Notes: generated by a model from the letters alone, not told the origin. DNA of 64,000 bases from Cellulomonas sp. RIT-PI-Y (GCF_025642745.1 NZ_JANZKP010000003.1:1-64000), one strand, 5' to 3'. Counted from the first letter of the stretch, positions 34,902 through 45,050 are shown. Numbers and translations are program-made.

Positions 34902-35564
34902 ATGCGGGAGATCTTCGACGCCGAGCTCAAGCAGCTCGGTGACGACCTGGTGGCCATGAGCCGCCGGGTGGAGCATGCCATCACCGCGGCCGGAGAGGCA
35001 CTGGCGCGCCAGGACCTGAACCTGGCGGAGTCGGTCATCGCCGACGATCTGGCGATCGACGCGCTGGAGCGGGACCTGGACGAGCGGTGCGTGCTGCTGC
35101 TCGCCCAGCAGCAGCCGGTGGCGACCGACCTGCGGGTGGTGGTGTCCGCGCTGCGGATGAGCGCCACCCTGGAGCGGATGGGCGACCTGGCCCGGCACGT
35201 GGCCCAGGTCGCGCGTCGCAGCTACCCGCACACCGCGGTGGACCCGGCGCTGGCCGCGGTCTTCGCCGAGATGAACGAGGCCGCCGTCCGGGTGGCCGCC
35301 AAGACCACCGAGGTGCTGCAGAGCCACGACCTGGAGGTCGCCGCGGCGATCCTGGCCGAGGACGACCGTCTGGACCACCTGCACGAGGAGACCTTCCGGG
35401 TGCTGCTCGGCTCGGGCTGGACCGGCACACCGCAGCAGACCGTGGACGTCACGCTGCTCGGCCGGTACTACGAGCGGTTCGGCGACCACGCGGTGTCGAT
35501 CGCCAAGCGGATCACCTTCCTGGTGACCGGCGAGTTCGCCGGGGGCCCGACGGCCGCTCGCTGA
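34902..35564 (+). CDS. phoU: Phosphate signalling protein
   Basis: Couples the Pst importer to the SenX3 kinase and keeps the regulon off when phosphate is plentiful. It has 220 residues and two three-helix PhoU repeats, each with the metal-cluster E/DxxxD-type signature (ERMGDLARHVAQVA; ERFGDHAVSIAKRI). The ATG has GAGAGG about 12 nt upstream, and the gene is preceded by the PHO-box array. A strong bidirectional terminator follows. Confidence 0.95.
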   Translation: MREIFDAELKQLGDDLVAMSRRVEHAITAAGEALARQDLNLAESVIADDLAIDALERDLDERCVLLLAQQQPVATDLRVVVSALRMSATLERMGDLARHVAQVARRSYPHTAVDPALAAVFAEMNEAAVRVAAKTTEVLQSHDLEVAAAILAEDDRLDHLHEETFRVLLGSGWTGTPQQTVDVTLLGRYYERFGDHAVSIAKRITFLVTGEFAGGPTAAR

Positions 35565-35606
35565 TCCGGGCTCGACCGCTCCGGGCGCACCTGCTCCGAG
35601 CACGAC

Positions 35607-35643
35607 GAAGGCCCCCGGTCCCGCTCAGGGACCGGGGGCCTTC
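35607..35643. terminator. Bidirectional terminator between phoU and gpmA
   Basis: Perfect 16-bp stem (GAAGGCCCCCGGTCCC) with a 5-nt loop between the converging genes. Confidence 0.9.
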
Positions 35644-35651
35644 GCGCGTGG

Positions 35652-36392
35652 TCAGCGGCCCTGGTTCGCCACGGCCTTGATGGCCTCCGCGGCGGCGTCC
35701 GGGTCGAGGTAGGTGCCGCCCGGGTTGGTGGGCTTCAGCGTCTCCTCGTCCAGGTGGTACACCAGCGGGATGCCGGTCGGGATGTTGATCCCGGCGATGG
35801 TGTCGTCGTCCACGTCGTCCAGGTACTTGACGATGGCGCGGATCGAGTTGCCGTGCGCGGCGACCAGGACGGTCTTGCCGTCCTCGAGGTCCGGCACGAT
35901 GTCCGAGTTCCAGTAGGGCAGCGCACGCTCGAGCACCTGCAGCAGGGCCTCGGCGCGCGGGATCGGCTCACCGGCGTAGCGCGGGTCCGAGTCCTGGGAG
36001 TACTCGGAGCCCAGCTCGATGTCCGGCGGCGGCACGTCGAAGGAGCGACGCCAGAGCATGAACTGCTCCTCGCCGAACTCGGCCAGGGTCTGCTTCTTGT
36101 CCTTGCCCTGCAGCGCGCCGTAGTGGCGCTCGTTCAGGCGCCAGGAGCGCTTGACGGGGATCCAGAGCCGGTCGGCGGCGTCCAGCGCGTAGTTCGCGGT
36201 GGTGATCGCGCGGCGCAGCAGGGAGGTGTGCACCACGTCCGGCAGCACACCGGCGTCGGTCAGGAGGGTGCCGCCGCGCTTGGCCTCGGCGACGCCCTTC
36301 TCCGACAGGGCCACGTCCACCCAACCGGTGAACAGGTTCTTGGCGTTCCATTCGCTCTCGCCGTGGCGGAGCAGCACCAGGGTGTAGGTCAT
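35652..36392 (-). CDS. gpmA: 2,3-bisphosphoglycerate-dependent phosphoglycerate mutase
   Basis: Interconverts 3- and 2-phosphoglycerate in glycolysis. 246 residues, family length. The catalytic histidine is in [10 protein letters not shown] (His10), with [11 protein letters not shown] and the second histidine in [12 protein letters not shown] chose the inner ATG because AGGATGGGA gives suitable spacing; an in-frame ATG three codons earlier is possible. The gpmA-senX3-regX3 neighbourhood is conserved with Mycobacterium. Confidence 0.96.
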   Translation of the reverse strand: MTYTLVLLRHGESEWNAKNLFTGWVDVALSEKGVAEAKRGGTLLTDAGVLPDVVHTSLLRRAITTANYALDAADRLWIPVKRSWRLNERHYGALQGKDKKQTLAEFGEEQFMLWRRSFDVPPPDIELGSEYSQDSDPRYAGEPIPRAEALLQVLERALPYWNSDIVPDLEDGKTVLVAAHGNSIRAIVKYLDDVDDDTIAGINIPTGIPLVYHLDEETLKPTNPGGTYLDPDAAAEAIKAVANQGR

Positions 36393-36480
36393 GGGTCCCA
36401 TCCTGCCCCACGCCGGGAGGAACCGTCGGGGGACGTTCGGCCCTCGGAACAGGCCGGGCCGGATCGGTGTTCGCCCGGGT

Positions 36481-36921
36481 ATGGCAATCACAGGCGAGTA
36501 CCAGCCCAGCAGCGACGCCCGGACCCGGGACCAGGTGGAGGCGATCGAACGTTCCGGCGGGACCGAGGGCACCACCATGCGCGGCATGCCGGTGGTGGTG
36601 GTCACGATGCTCGGCGCCACCAGCGGGAAGGTCCGCAAGATCCCGGTGATGCGGGTCGAGCACGAGGGCGTCTACGCGATCGTCGCCTCGCTCGGCGGCG
36701 CCCCCAAGAACCCGGTCTGGTACTCCAACCTGATCGCGAACCCGGTGGTCGACGTCCAGGACGCGACGCACAAGGCCTCGTACCGGATGCGGGAGATCAC
36801 CGGCGACGAGTACGCGACCTGGTGGGAGCGGGCGGTCGAGGCGTACCCCGACTACGCCGACTACCAGACCAGGACCGACCGGGTCATCCCGATCCTGCTC
36901 GCCGAGCCGATCGCCGACTGA
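36481..36921 (+). CDS. Deazaflavin-dependent (Ddn/DUF385-type) nitroreductase-family protein
   Basis: 146-residue split-barrel protein of the F420H2-dependent reductase family. Features are [20 protein letters not shown] (the loop leading into the cofactor-phosphate region), a [16 protein letters not shown] segment and a conserved C-terminal TDRVIPILL. Natural substrates of the family are mostly unknown (quinone or aflatoxin reduction in some). The ATG lacks a strong ribosome-binding site. It converges with mshA across a hairpin. Confidence 0.85.
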   Translation: MAITGEYQPSSDARTRDQVEAIERSGGTEGTTMRGMPVVVVTMLGATSGKVRKIPVMRVEHEGVYAIVASLGGAPKNPVWYSNLIANPVVDVQDATHKASYRMREITGDEYATWWERAVEAYPDYADYQTRTDRVIPILLAEPIAD

Positions 36922-36939
36922 CCCGCGACGCCGTCGAGC

Positions 36940-36999
36940 CCGAGAAGCCAGGACGTGTCGCTCGCCGGGCGATCCGGGCGACGCGAGGTGGCTTCTCGG
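36940..36999. terminator. Bidirectional terminator between the Ddn-like gene and mshA
   Basis: CCGAGAAGCCA and TGGCTTCTCGG pair exactly around an inner GC-rich stem, between converging stop codons. Confidence 0.65.
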
Positions 37000-37001
37000 C
37001 G

Positions 37002-38246
37002 TCAGCCGCGGCGCTGGGCGGCGAGGGCGTAGACCTTGAGGACCTGCTCCGCGGTGGCGTCCCAGCCGTAGCCCGCGGCGGTGCGGCGGGCCGCGGTGCG
37101 CCACTCGGTGCGGACCGCGGGGTCGGCCAGCAGGTCGGCGATGGCATGCGCCCAGCGGGCGGGATCGTGGCCGCGGACCAGCCGGCCCGAGACGCCGTCC
37201 GCGACCACCGAGCGCAGGCCGCCGACCGCGGTGGCGACCACCGGGGTACCCGCCGCCTGGGCCTCCACCGCGACCAGCCCGAAGGACTCGCTCCGGCTCG
37301 GCATCGCGACCAGGTCGGCGGCGCCCAGCCAGCGCGCGAGCTCCGGGCGCGGCACCGGCGGACGGAACCACACCTCGTCGGCGACACCGCAGCCGTCGGC
37401 CAGGGCCCGCAGGTCGCGCAGCGCACCCGGCCGACCGGACGGCCCGCCCAGCACCACCAGCAACGGCACCGGCCGGCCCTGCGCCTTGAGCACGCCGAGC
37501 GCGCGGACCAGCACGTCGGGCGCCTTGAGCGGCTGCACCCGCCCGGCGAACAGCAGCACGTCCCGGTCCTCCGGCAGGCCGCGCTCCCGGCGCCAGGCCG
37601 CGCGTTCGGCGTGGTCGCGCGCGGGGGTGAAGGTGCGCAGGTCGACGCCGGGGGCGACCACGTGCACCGCGGCCGGGTCGGCGTCGTAGAGCTGCACCAG
37701 CTCGTGCGCCTCCTCCGCGGTGTTCGCGATCATCGCGTCCGCGGCGGCCACCACCTGCTCCTCGCCGATCACCCGGCCGGCGGGCTCGGGGGTGTCGTCC
37801 GGGGCCAGGGCGGCGTTCTTCACCCGGGCCAGGGTGTGCATGGTCGCGACCATCGGCACGTCCCAGCGTTCGGCGGCCAGCCAGCCGACGTGGCCGGACA
37901 GCCAGTAGTGCGCGTGCACCACGTCGAACCAGCCCGCCGGACGGTGCGCACCGGAGCGCAGCACTCCGGCGGTCATGGCGCAGAGCTGTCCGGGCAGGTC
38001 GTTCTTGTCCAGGCCCTCGTAGGGACCCGCCAGCACGTGGTGCACCAGCACCCGCTCGTCGTCGCCGTCCAGCGGGACCGTCTCCGGCTGCGCGGAGCTG
38101 GTCGCCCGGGTGTAGATCTCCACCGTCGCCCCGCGCCGCGCCAGTGCCCGGGACAGTTCGGCGATGTAGACGTTCATCCCGCCCGCGTCGCCGGTACCCG
38201 GCTGGTCCAACGGGGAGGTGTGCACGCTGAGCATGGCGATGTGCAC
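37002..38246 (-). CDS. mshA: D-inositol-3-phosphate glycosyltransferase, mycothiol synthesis
   Basis: Transfers N-acetylglucosamine from UDP-GlcNAc to inositol-3-phosphate, the first step to mycothiol, the actinobacterial low-molecular-weight thiol. It is a GT4 enzyme of 414 residues. The N-terminal [10 protein letters not shown] is characteristic of MshA, HAHYWLSG follows, and the E-x7-E motif lies in [10 protein letters not shown]. The start is GTG with GAAGGGAG upstream. Its position near gpmA/senX3/regX3 mirrors Mycobacterium. Confidence 0.95.
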   Translation of the reverse strand: MHIAMLSVHTSPLDQPGTGDAGGMNVYIAELSRALARRGATVEIYTRATSSAQPETVPLDGDDERVLVHHVLAGPYEGLDKNDLPGQLCAMTAGVLRSGAHRPAGWFDVVHAHYWLSGHVGWLAAERWDVPMVATMHTLARVKNAALAPDDTPEPAGRVIGEEQVVAAADAMIANTAEEAHELVQLYDADPAAVHVVAPGVDLRTFTPARDHAERAAWRRERGLPEDRDVLLFAGRVQPLKAPDVLVRALGVLKAQGRPVPLLVVLGGPSGRPGALRDLRALADGCGVADEVWFRPPVPRPELARWLGAADLVAMPSRSESFGLVAVEAQAAGTPVVATAVGGLRSVVADGVSGRLVRGHDPARWAHAIADLLADPAVRTEWRTAARRTAAGYGWDATAEQVLKVYALAAQRRG

Positions 38247-38283
38247 GGTGGGACTCCCTTCAGGACCGACGGACCGAGATCAT

Positions 38284-39654
38284 TCAACCCGCGACGCGGA
38301 AACTCTGTTCCAACTGCTCGAGCGAGCGGTTGCGGGTCTCCGGCAGGACGAACCGCACGAAGCACCAGGCCAGCACGTTGATCCCGGCGAACCCGGCGAA
38401 GGTGGCGGTGATCCCGGCGGCCTCGACGATGGACGGGAAGAACCCGCTGATCAGTGCGTTCGAGGTCCAATTGAAGAACACGCACAGCCCGATGGCGAAC
38501 CCGCGCAGGCGCAGGGGGAACAGCTCGGCCAGCACCACCCAGCACAGCAGGCCGACCGACGCCTGGTTGAAGAACACGAACAGCACCAGGAACACGGTCA
38601 CCGCGACCGAGCGGCCGGTGCCGTCCGGGATCAGCGCCGAGCACAGCGCGATCGCCACGTGGCTGAGGACCACGCCGCCGAGACCGAGCATCATGATCGT
38701 GCGGCGGTCCAGGCGGTCGATGATCGCCAACGCCACCAGCATGCCGAGCACGGAGAACACCCCGTTCAGCACGTTGGCGGCCAGGGCGACGTCGCCGCTG
38801 AAGCCGGTGCGCCGCAGCAGCTGGGTGCCGTAGTACATGACGGCGTTGATGCCGCCGGTCTGGTTGATCACCGCGACGCCGATCCCGATCAGCACCAGGC
38901 GACGCACCCAGCCCAGCCTCAGGTCGGCCCAGCTCGCCCGGGCGGCGTGCGCCTCGGCGTCGACCAGCGAGCGGATCTCGGCCAGCTCGGTGCGGGCCCG
39001 CCCGGCGGTCCGGACCTGACCCAGCACCGCGAGCGCTTCCTCGTCCCGTCCCCGGGTGACCAGCCAGCGCGGGGACTCGGGCATCCGCAGCATCCCGGCG
39101 AACAGCACGACCGCGGGCAGCGCCTGGATCGCGAGCATGGCCCGCCAGACCCCGGCGTGCTCGCCCCAGACCGTGCCGATCACCGCATTGATCGTGAACG
39201 CGGCCAGCTGGCCGATCACGATGGCGATCTCGTTCCGGCCGGTGAGCGCCCCGCGGCGTTCGGTGGGCGCCAGCTCGGCCAGGTAGACCGGCACCGTGAC
39301 CGACGCGCCGCCGACCGCGAGGCCGAGCAGGAACCGCATCGCCAGCATGACCACCAGGTTCGGTGCCACCACCGACCCGATCGCCGCGGCGAAGAACAGC
39401 ACGCCGAGCACCAGCAGGGTCCGGCGCCGACCGAGCGCGTCGGCCAGCCGGCCGGCCCCGACCGCGCCGAGTGCGGCGCCGACCAGCAGGCTGGCGGTGA
39501 CCACGCCCTCCGCGGAGACGCTCAGGCCCAGGTCGGCGGACATCGGGTCCAGCGCCCCGTTGATCACGCCGGTGTCGTAGCCGAACAGCAGACCGCCGGC
39601 GGTGGCGATCAGCGCGATCTGCCCCAGCCGCCGCCGGGGATCGTGGCCGGTCAT
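38284..39654 (-). CDS. MFS sugar porter
   Basis: 456-residue sugar:proton symporter of the SP family with 12 helices. Family signatures are GGLLFGYDTGVINGAL in helix 1, GRLADALGRRR in loop 2-3, PESPRWL before the central loop, QTGGINAVMYYG in helix 7 and LPETRNRSLEQLE at the C-terminus. Its start overlaps the stop of the lactonase gene (ATGA), so uptake and downstream sugar processing are probably coupled. The sugar is not determined; xylose or another pentose/hexose is possible given nearby xylAB. Confidence 0.92.
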   Translation of the reverse strand: MTGHDPRRRLGQIALIATAGGLLFGYDTGVINGALDPMSADLGLSVSAEGVVTASLLVGAALGAVGAGRLADALGRRRTLLVLGVLFFAAAIGSVVAPNLVVMLAMRFLLGLAVGGASVTVPVYLAELAPTERRGALTGRNEIAIVIGQLAAFTINAVIGTVWGEHAGVWRAMLAIQALPAVVLFAGMLRMPESPRWLVTRGRDEEALAVLGQVRTAGRARTELAEIRSLVDAEAHAARASWADLRLGWVRRLVLIGIGVAVINQTGGINAVMYYGTQLLRRTGFSGDVALAANVLNGVFSVLGMLVALAIIDRLDRRTIMMLGLGGVVLSHVAIALCSALIPDGTGRSVAVTVFLVLFVFFNQASVGLLCWVVLAELFPLRLRGFAIGLCVFFNWTSNALISGFFPSIVEAAGITATFAGFAGINVLAWCFVRFVLPETRNRSLEQLEQSFRVAG

Positions 39655-40691
39655 GCCGGGAGCACGCAGGCCGGTGCGGGCAGGGCGACCCGGGCCGTCT
39701 CCACCCCGTCGCGCAGGACCGTGAGGGTGTCCGAGGTCTGGTCGGCGAGGACGACCAGACCCTCGAGCGGGGCGAAGTGCCGTGGCCAGCTCCCGGGCAG
39801 GTCGACCTGCCCGGCCGGGGCGAGCGTGCCATCGGGTCCGGCGGCGAAGGTGGCGAGCCGGTCCGGTCCACGGGTGGCGATCAGCACCCGGTCACCGACC
39901 CGGTCGATGTGCGAGGGCAGCGAGGCGACCTCGGTGGAGCCGGACTCCTGCGCGGGGACGTGCTGCACGATGGTGCCGCTGGCCGAGTCACGGTCCCAGG
40001 CGAGCACGGTGACGGTGTCGTCCAGCTCGCAGGCGACGTAGGCGATCTGGCCGTCGGAGGAGAACACCAGGTGCCGCGGGCCGGAGCCGGGGGCGAGGGT
40101 GGCGGCGATCCCGTCGTCGGCGAGCAGCCCGGTGTCGGCGTCCCGGCGGTAGCGCCGGAGCTGGTCGGTGCCCAGGTCGCTGACCAGGACGTGCCGGCCG
40201 CCGGGCGCCAGTGCGACGAAGTGCGCGTGCGGCCCCTCCTGCCGGTCGGCGACCGGGCCGGTGCCGCTGTGCCCGAACACCTGGTCCGGCGCGGTGCCGT
40301 TCAGACCGTCCGGGCCGATCCGGAACACGGCCAGGGTGCCGGAGCTGTAGTTGGCGACGTAGAGCACGCGACCCTCCGGGTCGACCAGCAGGTGGCACGG
40401 GTCGGCGCCACCGGTCTCCGCGGTGGCCAGCGGCTCCAGGCCGTCCTCGGTCACCCGGAACGCGGTCACCGTGCCCCGGCTGTCCTCACCGACGGCGTAG
40501 AGCACGCCGGCGGCCCGGTCCAGCGCCAGGAAGGAGGGTGCGGGGGTGGCCCGGACCAGCTCGGGGGCGGTCAGGATGCCGGTGGAAGTGTCCAGCCCGA
40601 TCCGCCAGATGCCCTCGCCCAGACCCACGGGGGTCCCGGCGCCGGCGGCGGGGTAGGTGCCGATCCACAGGTCACGTCGCTGCTCTGTCAC
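39651..40691 (-). CDS. Beta-propeller lactonase, 6-phosphogluconolactonase (Pgl/YbhE) family
   Basis: 346-residue seven-bladed propeller that probably opens a sugar lactone. Family features are YVANYSSGTLAVF, GPHAHFVALAPGGRHVLVSD and SGPRHLVFSSDGQIAYV, with the conserved His/Arg pocket. GTG start 7 nt behind TAGTCT. It leads a two-gene transcript with the sugar porter. The lactone could come from an oxidised sugar rather than 6-phosphogluconate. Confidence 0.88.
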   Translation of the reverse strand: MTEQRRDLWIGTYPAAGAGTPVGLGEGIWRIGLDTSTGILTAPELVRATPAPSFLALDRAAGVLYAVGEDSRGTVTAFRVTEDGLEPLATAETGGADPCHLLVDPEGRVLYVANYSSGTLAVFRIGPDGLNGTAPDQVFGHSGTGPVADRQEGPHAHFVALAPGGRHVLVSDLGTDQLRRYRRDADTGLLADDGIAATLAPGSGPRHLVFSSDGQIAYVACELDDTVTVLAWDRDSASGTIVQHVPAQESGSTEVASLPSHIDRVGDRVLIATRGPDRLATFAAGPDGTLAPAGQVDLPGSWPRHFAPLEGLVVLADQTSDTLTVLRDGVETARVALPAPACVLPA

Positions 40692-40698
40692 GGGGAGG

Positions 40699-40704
40699 AG
40701 ACTA
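40699..40704 (-). promoter_or_regulatory. -10 box of the lactonase gene (leaderless)
   Basis: TAGTCT on the minus strand, 7 nt upstream of the GTG. Confidence 0.5.
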
Positions 40705-41919
40705 CGGGGCGGTCGACTCCGGCACCCACGCCGCGGGGTCCTCGACCACGGTGCGCAGCACGGCCAGCGCGGCGCCGGTCAGCGCGGCGTGCGGGCCGCC
40801 GGCGGCGACCTGGACCCGGGCGTCCTCCCACGCGGCGGCGAGCACCCGGGTGCGCAGCTGGGCGATCACCGGATCGGTCAACCAGGGAGCGAGCGGCGCG
40901 TAGATCCCGCCGAGCACCACCCGCTCCACGTCGACCAGGTTCACGAAGTTCGCCAGGGCGGTGCCCAGCGCGTCGCCACCCCGGCGCAGCGCGCGGGCGG
41001 CGCCGGGGTCCCCGGCGGCCGCGACGGCGACCAGGTCCTCGGCGCTCTCGGACAGCGGTCGCCCGGCCGCGCGCAGCAGTGCGTCCTTCCCGGCGTACTG
41101 CTCCAGGCAGCCCCGGGCGCCGCAGGGGCACGGCGGTCCCTCCGGCTCGACCGCGGTGTGGCCGATCTCCCCCGCCCACCCGTGCCGTCCGGCGAAGACC
41201 TCGCCGCCGAGCACGACGGCCGCACCGATGCCGACCTCACCGGAGACGTAGAGGAAGGAGTCGCCCGCCTGCCCGGCCCAGGACTCGGCGCGCGCCGCCA
41301 GGTTCGCCTCGTTGGCCAGCCGGATCGGCAGGGCGTCGAGCGCCGGACGGCCGGTGAGCAGCGCGGCGACGTCCACGTCCCGCCAGCCCAGGTTCGGGGC
41401 CAGGCGCAGCGGCCCGGTGATCCGGTCCACCAGACCGGGCAGCGCGACGCAGATCCCGGCCGGTCGCAGGTCGGCCGGCAGATCGGCGCGCAGGTCGCCG
41501 ATCAGTCCGGCCAGCCGGGCCAGCACCCGCGCCGGGTCGGAGTCGCGGAAGTCGCCGCCCTCCACCCGGTGCCCGAGCACCCGGCCGGACAGGTCCATCG
41601 CGCGCACGCCCAGGTAGTCGACGTTCACCTCGGCGCCGATCCCGGCGACCGTGCCGGCGGCGGGCACCAGGGGCACCGCGGGACGACCGGCCCGGGCGGT
41701 GGACACCGGCGGCAGCTCGGCGATCAGCCGGGCGGAGATCAGCAGATCCACCAGGGCGGACACCGATCCCCTGGTCAGCCCGGTCGCGGTGGCCACGTCG
41801 GCCCGGGACGGCGGGACCGGGTCCGCGCCCGCGGCCGCGTCCAGCACGTGACCGAGCACGAGGCGCAGGTTGTGCTCGCGCAGCGTCCCCTGACGCGCGG
41901 GGGTGCCGGGGGCTCTCAT
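40702..41919 (-). CDS. xylR: ROK-family xylose-operon regulator
   Basis: 405-residue repressor with an N-terminal winged helix (about 35-65, SRADVATATGLTRGSVSALV) and a sugar-kinase-like ROK domain. The zinc motif reads CPCGARGCLEQY. It is divergent from xylA and probably represses xylAB until xylose binds. The ATG lies 7 nt behind TAGGGT, a -10 box that overlaps the xylA -35 box, so the two promoters exclude each other. Confidence 0.9.
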   Translation of the reverse strand: MRAPGTPARQGTLREHNLRLVLGHVLDAAAGADPVPPSRADVATATGLTRGSVSALVDLLISARLIAELPPVSTARAGRPAVPLVPAAGTVAGIGAEVNVDYLGVRAMDLSGRVLGHRVEGGDFRDSDPARVLARLAGLIGDLRADLPADLRPAGICVALPGLVDRITGPLRLAPNLGWRDVDVAALLTGRPALDALPIRLANEANLAARAESWAGQAGDSFLYVSGEVGIGAAVVLGGEVFAGRHGWAGEIGHTAVEPEGPPCPCGARGCLEQYAGKDALLRAAGRPLSESAEDLVAVAAAGDPGAARALRRGGDALGTALANFVNLVDVERVVLGGIYAPLAPWLTDPVIAQLRTRVLAAAWEDARVQVAAGGPHAALTGAALAVLRTVVEDPAAWVPESTAP

Positions 41920-41923
41920 GCGC

Positions 41924-41952
41924 TTGACCCTACAGGCTCGGGGCCATTAAGT
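41924..41952 (+). promoter_or_regulatory. xylA promoter overlapping the xylR -10 box
   Basis: TTGACC (41924-41929), 17 nt, TTAAGT (41947-41952) on the plus strand. The minus-strand xylR -10 TAGGGT occupies 41927-41932. The following TTCGGCGGCAC-8 nt-GTGAATTC segment is the likely XylR-binding stretch. Confidence 0.55.
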
Positions 41953-41994
41953 TCGGCGGCACAACAAATCGTGAATTCTCGATGAGGAGGAACC

Positions 41995-43182
41995 ATGGCG
42001 GCCACGCCGACCCCCGCAGACAAGTTCTCGTTCGGTCTCTGGACCGTGGGCTGGAACGCCCAGGACCAGTTCGGCAGCGCGAGCCGCCCGTGGCTCGACC
42101 CGGTCGAGTCGGTGCACAAGCTGGCCGAGCTCGGCGCCGCCCACGTGACCTTCCACGACGACGACGTGGTGCCCTTCGGCTCCGACGACGCCGAGCGCGA
42201 CCGCATCCTGGCCCGGTTCAAGCAGGCGCTGACCGACACCGGCATCACCGTCGAGATGGTCACCACCAACACCTTCAGCCACCCGATCTTCAAGGACGGC
42301 GCGTTCACCTCGAACGACCGCCGGGTGCGCCGCTACGGCCTGCGCAAGGTCATCCGCAACGTGGACCTGGCCGCCGAGCTCGGCGCCGACACCTTCGTGA
42401 TGTGGGGTGGGCGCGAGGGCGCCGAGTACGACTCGGCCAAGGACCTCAACGCCGCGCACGACCGTTACGCCGAGGGCATCGACACCGTCGCCGCGTACAT
42501 CAAGGAGAAGGGCTACGGCCTGCGGATCGCGATCGAGCCGAAGCCGAACGAGCCCCGCGGCGACATCCTGCTGCCGACCATCGGGCACGCGCTCGGCCTG
42601 ATCGCGAAGCTGGAGCACGGCGACATCGTCGGCCTGAACCCGGAGACCGGCCACGAGCAGATGGCGGGCCTGAACTACACCTCCGGCATCGCCGAGGCGC
42701 TCTGGGCCGGCAAGCTGTTCCACATCGACCTGAACGGCCAGCGCTCGATCAAGTACGACCAGGACCTGGTGTTCGGCCACGGCGACCTGTTCAGCGCCTT
42801 CGCCACCGTCGACCTGATCGAGAACGGCTTCCCCGGCGGCGGCCCGCGGTACGACGGCCCGCGGCACTTCGACTACAAGCCGTCCCGCACCGAGGACTTC
42901 ACCGGCGTGTGGGACTCGGCGCAGGCGAACATGTCGACCTACCTGCTGCTCAAGGAGCGGGCGCTCGCGTTCCGCGCCGACCCCGAGGTCCAGGAGGCCC
43001 TGGAGGCCGCCGGCGTCCTGGAGCTGGCCCAGCCCACCCTGGGCGAGGGCGAGACCCTGGCCGACCTGCTGGCCGACCGCAGCGCCTACGAGGACTTCGA
43101 CGTGGACGCGGTCGCGGAGCGGGGCTTCGGCTTCGTCCGGCTGAACCAGCTGGCGCTGGAGCACGCGCTCGGCGCTCGCTGA
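41995..43182 (+). CDS. xylA: Xylose isomerase
   Basis: Converts D-xylose to D-xylulose (also glucose to fructose in vitro). At 395 residues it is the short, class I type found in actinobacteria. The catalytic His is in VTFHDDD, substrate contacts in [13 protein letters not shown], metal ligands in [20 protein letters not shown] and [17 protein letters not shown] sits 5 nt before the ATG, a strong ribosome-binding site. xylB follows after a hairpin. Confidence 0.98.
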   Translation: MAATPTPADKFSFGLWTVGWNAQDQFGSASRPWLDPVESVHKLAELGAAHVTFHDDDVVPFGSDDAERDRILARFKQALTDTGITVEMVTTNTFSHPIFKDGAFTSNDRRVRRYGLRKVIRNVDLAAELGADTFVMWGGREGAEYDSAKDLNAAHDRYAEGIDTVAAYIKEKGYGLRIAIEPKPNEPRGDILLPTIGHALGLIAKLEHGDIVGLNPETGHEQMAGLNYTSGIAEALWAGKLFHIDLNGQRSIKYDQDLVFGHGDLFSAFATVDLIENGFPGGGPRYDGPRHFDYKPSRTEDFTGVWDSAQANMSTYLLLKERALAFRADPEVQEALEAAGVLELAQPTLGEGETLADLLADRSAYEDFDVDAVAERGFGFVRLNQLALEHALGAR

Positions 43183-43194
43183 CCCCCTCCCCCG

Positions 43195-43231
43195 ACGCAG
43201 GCCCGGCACCGCATCGGCGCCGGGCCTGCGT
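43195..43231 (+). terminator. Hairpin between xylA and xylB
   Basis: Perfect 13-bp stem (ACGCAGGCCCGGC) with an 11-nt loop in the 73-bp gap. It may attenuate read-through or stabilise the xylA message, lowering xylB relative to xylA. Confidence 0.65.
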
Positions 43232-43255
43232 TCCTCGTCCCGCGAAGGAACCGTG

Positions 43256-44653
43256 ATGGCCCTGGTCGCCGGGGTGGACTCCTCCACCCAGTCCTGCAAG
43301 ATCGTCATCCGTGACGCCGACACCGGCGCCCTGGTGCGCACCGGTCGCGCGTCCCACCCGGACGGCACCGAGATCGACCCCGCCCGCTGGTGGGAGGCGC
43401 TGCAGACCGCGATCGCCGATGCCGGCGGCCTGGACGACGTCGAGGCGATCGCCGTCGGCGGTCAGCAGCACGGCATGGTGGTGCTGGACGCCGACGGCAA
43501 GGTGATCCGGGACGCCCTGCTCTGGAACGACACCCGCTCCGCGTCCAGCGCCCTCGACCTGATCGAGGAGCTGGGCGGCCCGCAGGCCTGGGCCGAGGCG
43601 ATCGGTTCGGTGCCGGTGGCCTCGCTGACCGTGACCAAGCTGCGCTGGCTGCGCGACCACGAGCCGGAGAACGCCGCCCGAGTCGCCGCGGTCGCCCTCC
43701 CGCACGACTGGCTGACCTGGAAGCTGTCCGGGTCCACCGACCTGTCGACGCTCGCCACCGACCGCTCGGACGCCTCCGGCACCGGCTACTGGTCCCCGTT
43801 CACCGAGGACTACCGCCGGGACCTGCTGGAGCTGGCCCTCGGGCACGACGCGATCCTGCCCACCGTGGCCGGACCGCACGCCGTCGCCGCCCGCACTCCC
43901 TCCGGCGCACTGCTCGGACCGGGCGCCGGCGACAACGCGGGTGCCGCTCTGGGTCTGGGCCTGACCACCGGGGACGTGGCGATCTCGATCGGCACCTCGG
44001 GGGTGGTGAGCGCCGTCTCCGCCCGGCCCACCGCGGACGGCAGCGGGATGGTCACCGGCTTCGCGGACGCCTCGGGCGCCTACCTGCCGCTGGCCTGCAC
44101 CCTGAACGCCTCCCGGGTGCTGGACGCCGCGGCCCGGATCCTGGGCATCGACCACGCCGGGCTGTCCGCGCTCGCCCTGTCCGCGCCGGCCGGGGCGGAC
44201 GGTCTGGTGCACGTGCCCTACCTCGAGGGCGAGCGCACCCCGAACCGTCCGGACGCCACCGGTGCGCTGCACGGGATGCGCCTGGCCAACACCACCCCCG
44301 CCCACCTGGCTCGGGCCGCGGTCGAGGGGATGCTCTGCGCCCTGGCCGACGGCCTGGACGCCCTGCGCGACCTGGGGGTGCCGGTGGAGCGGGTGTTCCT
44401 GATCGGCGGTGGCGCGCAGTCCGAGGCGGTCCGGCGGATCGCCCCGGCGGTGCTCGGCCTGGACGTCACGGTGCCCACCCCGGGCGAGTACGTGGCGGAC
44501 GGCGCGGCCCGGCAGGCCGCCTGGGTGCTCAGCGGTCAGGACACTCCCCCGGCCTGGTCCGCCGCCGGGGAGTCGCAGGTCCACACCGCCACCGCGACGC
44601 CGCGGGTCCGCGAGCAGTACGCGGCGGTCCGGGAGCTCACGGCCTCCCGCTGA
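43256..44653 (+). CDS. xylB: Xylulokinase
   Basis: Phosphorylates D-xylulose to xylulose-5-phosphate for the pentose phosphate pathway. FGGY kinase of 465 residues; [10 protein letters not shown] binds phosphate near the N-terminus, GGQQHGMV and LLWNDTRS are substrate loops, the catalytic Asp is in GPGAGDNAG, and [11 protein letters not shown] binds ATP. I chose the ATG 6 nt after GAAGGA; a GTG one codon earlier is possible. Confidence 0.96.
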   Translation: MALVAGVDSSTQSCKIVIRDADTGALVRTGRASHPDGTEIDPARWWEALQTAIADAGGLDDVEAIAVGGQQHGMVVLDADGKVIRDALLWNDTRSASSALDLIEELGGPQAWAEAIGSVPVASLTVTKLRWLRDHEPENAARVAAVALPHDWLTWKLSGSTDLSTLATDRSDASGTGYWSPFTEDYRRDLLELALGHDAILPTVAGPHAVAARTPSGALLGPGAGDNAGAALGLGLTTGDVAISIGTSGVVSAVSARPTADGSGMVTGFADASGAYLPLACTLNASRVLDAAARILGIDHAGLSALALSAPAGADGLVHVPYLEGERTPNRPDATGALHGMRLANTTPAHLARAAVEGMLCALADGLDALRDLGVPVERVFLIGGGAQSEAVRRIAPAVLGLDVTVPTPGEYVADGAARQAAWVLSGQDTPPAWSAAGESQVHTATATPRVREQYAAVRELTASR

Positions 44654-44663
44654 CCCCCGCACG

Positions 44664-44703
44664 GAGAACGGCCCGGCCCCCACCAGGGGACCGGGCCGTT
44701 CTC
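44664..44703. terminator. Terminator between xylB and lsr2
   Basis: 13-bp perfect stem GAGAACGGCCCGG with an inner CCCC/GGGG extension, between converging genes. Confidence 0.85.
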
Positions 44704-44714
44704 GTGTGAGGCGT

Positions 44715-45050
44715 TCAGTGCGCGGCGGCGTACGCCTCGCGGATCTCGGCGGAGATCCGGCCGCGCTCGGAGACGTCGTAGCCGTTCTCCTTCGCCCAGG
44801 CGCGCACGTCACCGGCGTCGCTGGAACGGCGCGGGCGGGCGGAGCCGCCGGTGGACGCCGCACGGGTGCCACGGCTGCTGACCTTGCGGGCATGGCCGAC
44901 CCAGGAGCCGAACGCGTCGCGCAGCTCCTTGGCGTGCGCCTCGGACAGGTCGATCTCGTAGCTGACGCCGTCCAGACCGAACGTGACCGTCTCCTCAGCG
45001 GTGCCGCCGTCGATGTCGTCGACCAGCAGAACCTGAACCTTCTGTGCCAT
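44715..45050 (-). CDS. lsr2: Lsr2-type nucleoid-associated protein
   Basis: Bridges DNA and silences AT-rich, often foreign, genes in actinobacteria. 111 residues: an N-terminal dimerisation domain (VQVLLVDDIDGGTAEETVTF), a basic linker (about 55-78) and a C-terminal DNA-binding domain with RAWAKENGYDVSERGRIS, where RGR is the minor-groove hook. A promoter with 17-nt spacing lies 75-103 nt upstream in an AT-richer stretch, which may itself be an Lsr2 target. Confidence 0.96.
   Translation of the reverse strand: MAQKVQVLLVDDIDGGTAEETVTFGLDGVSYEIDLSEAHAKELRDAFGSWVGHARKVSSRGTRAASTGGSARPRRSSDAGDVRAWAKENGYDVSERGRISAEIREAYAAAH

Noticed and set aside
35754-38381. Plus-strand 875-codon frame over gpmA, the Ddn-like gene and mshA
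   Set aside because: Shadow frame; the real genes have motifs, terminators and conserved order.
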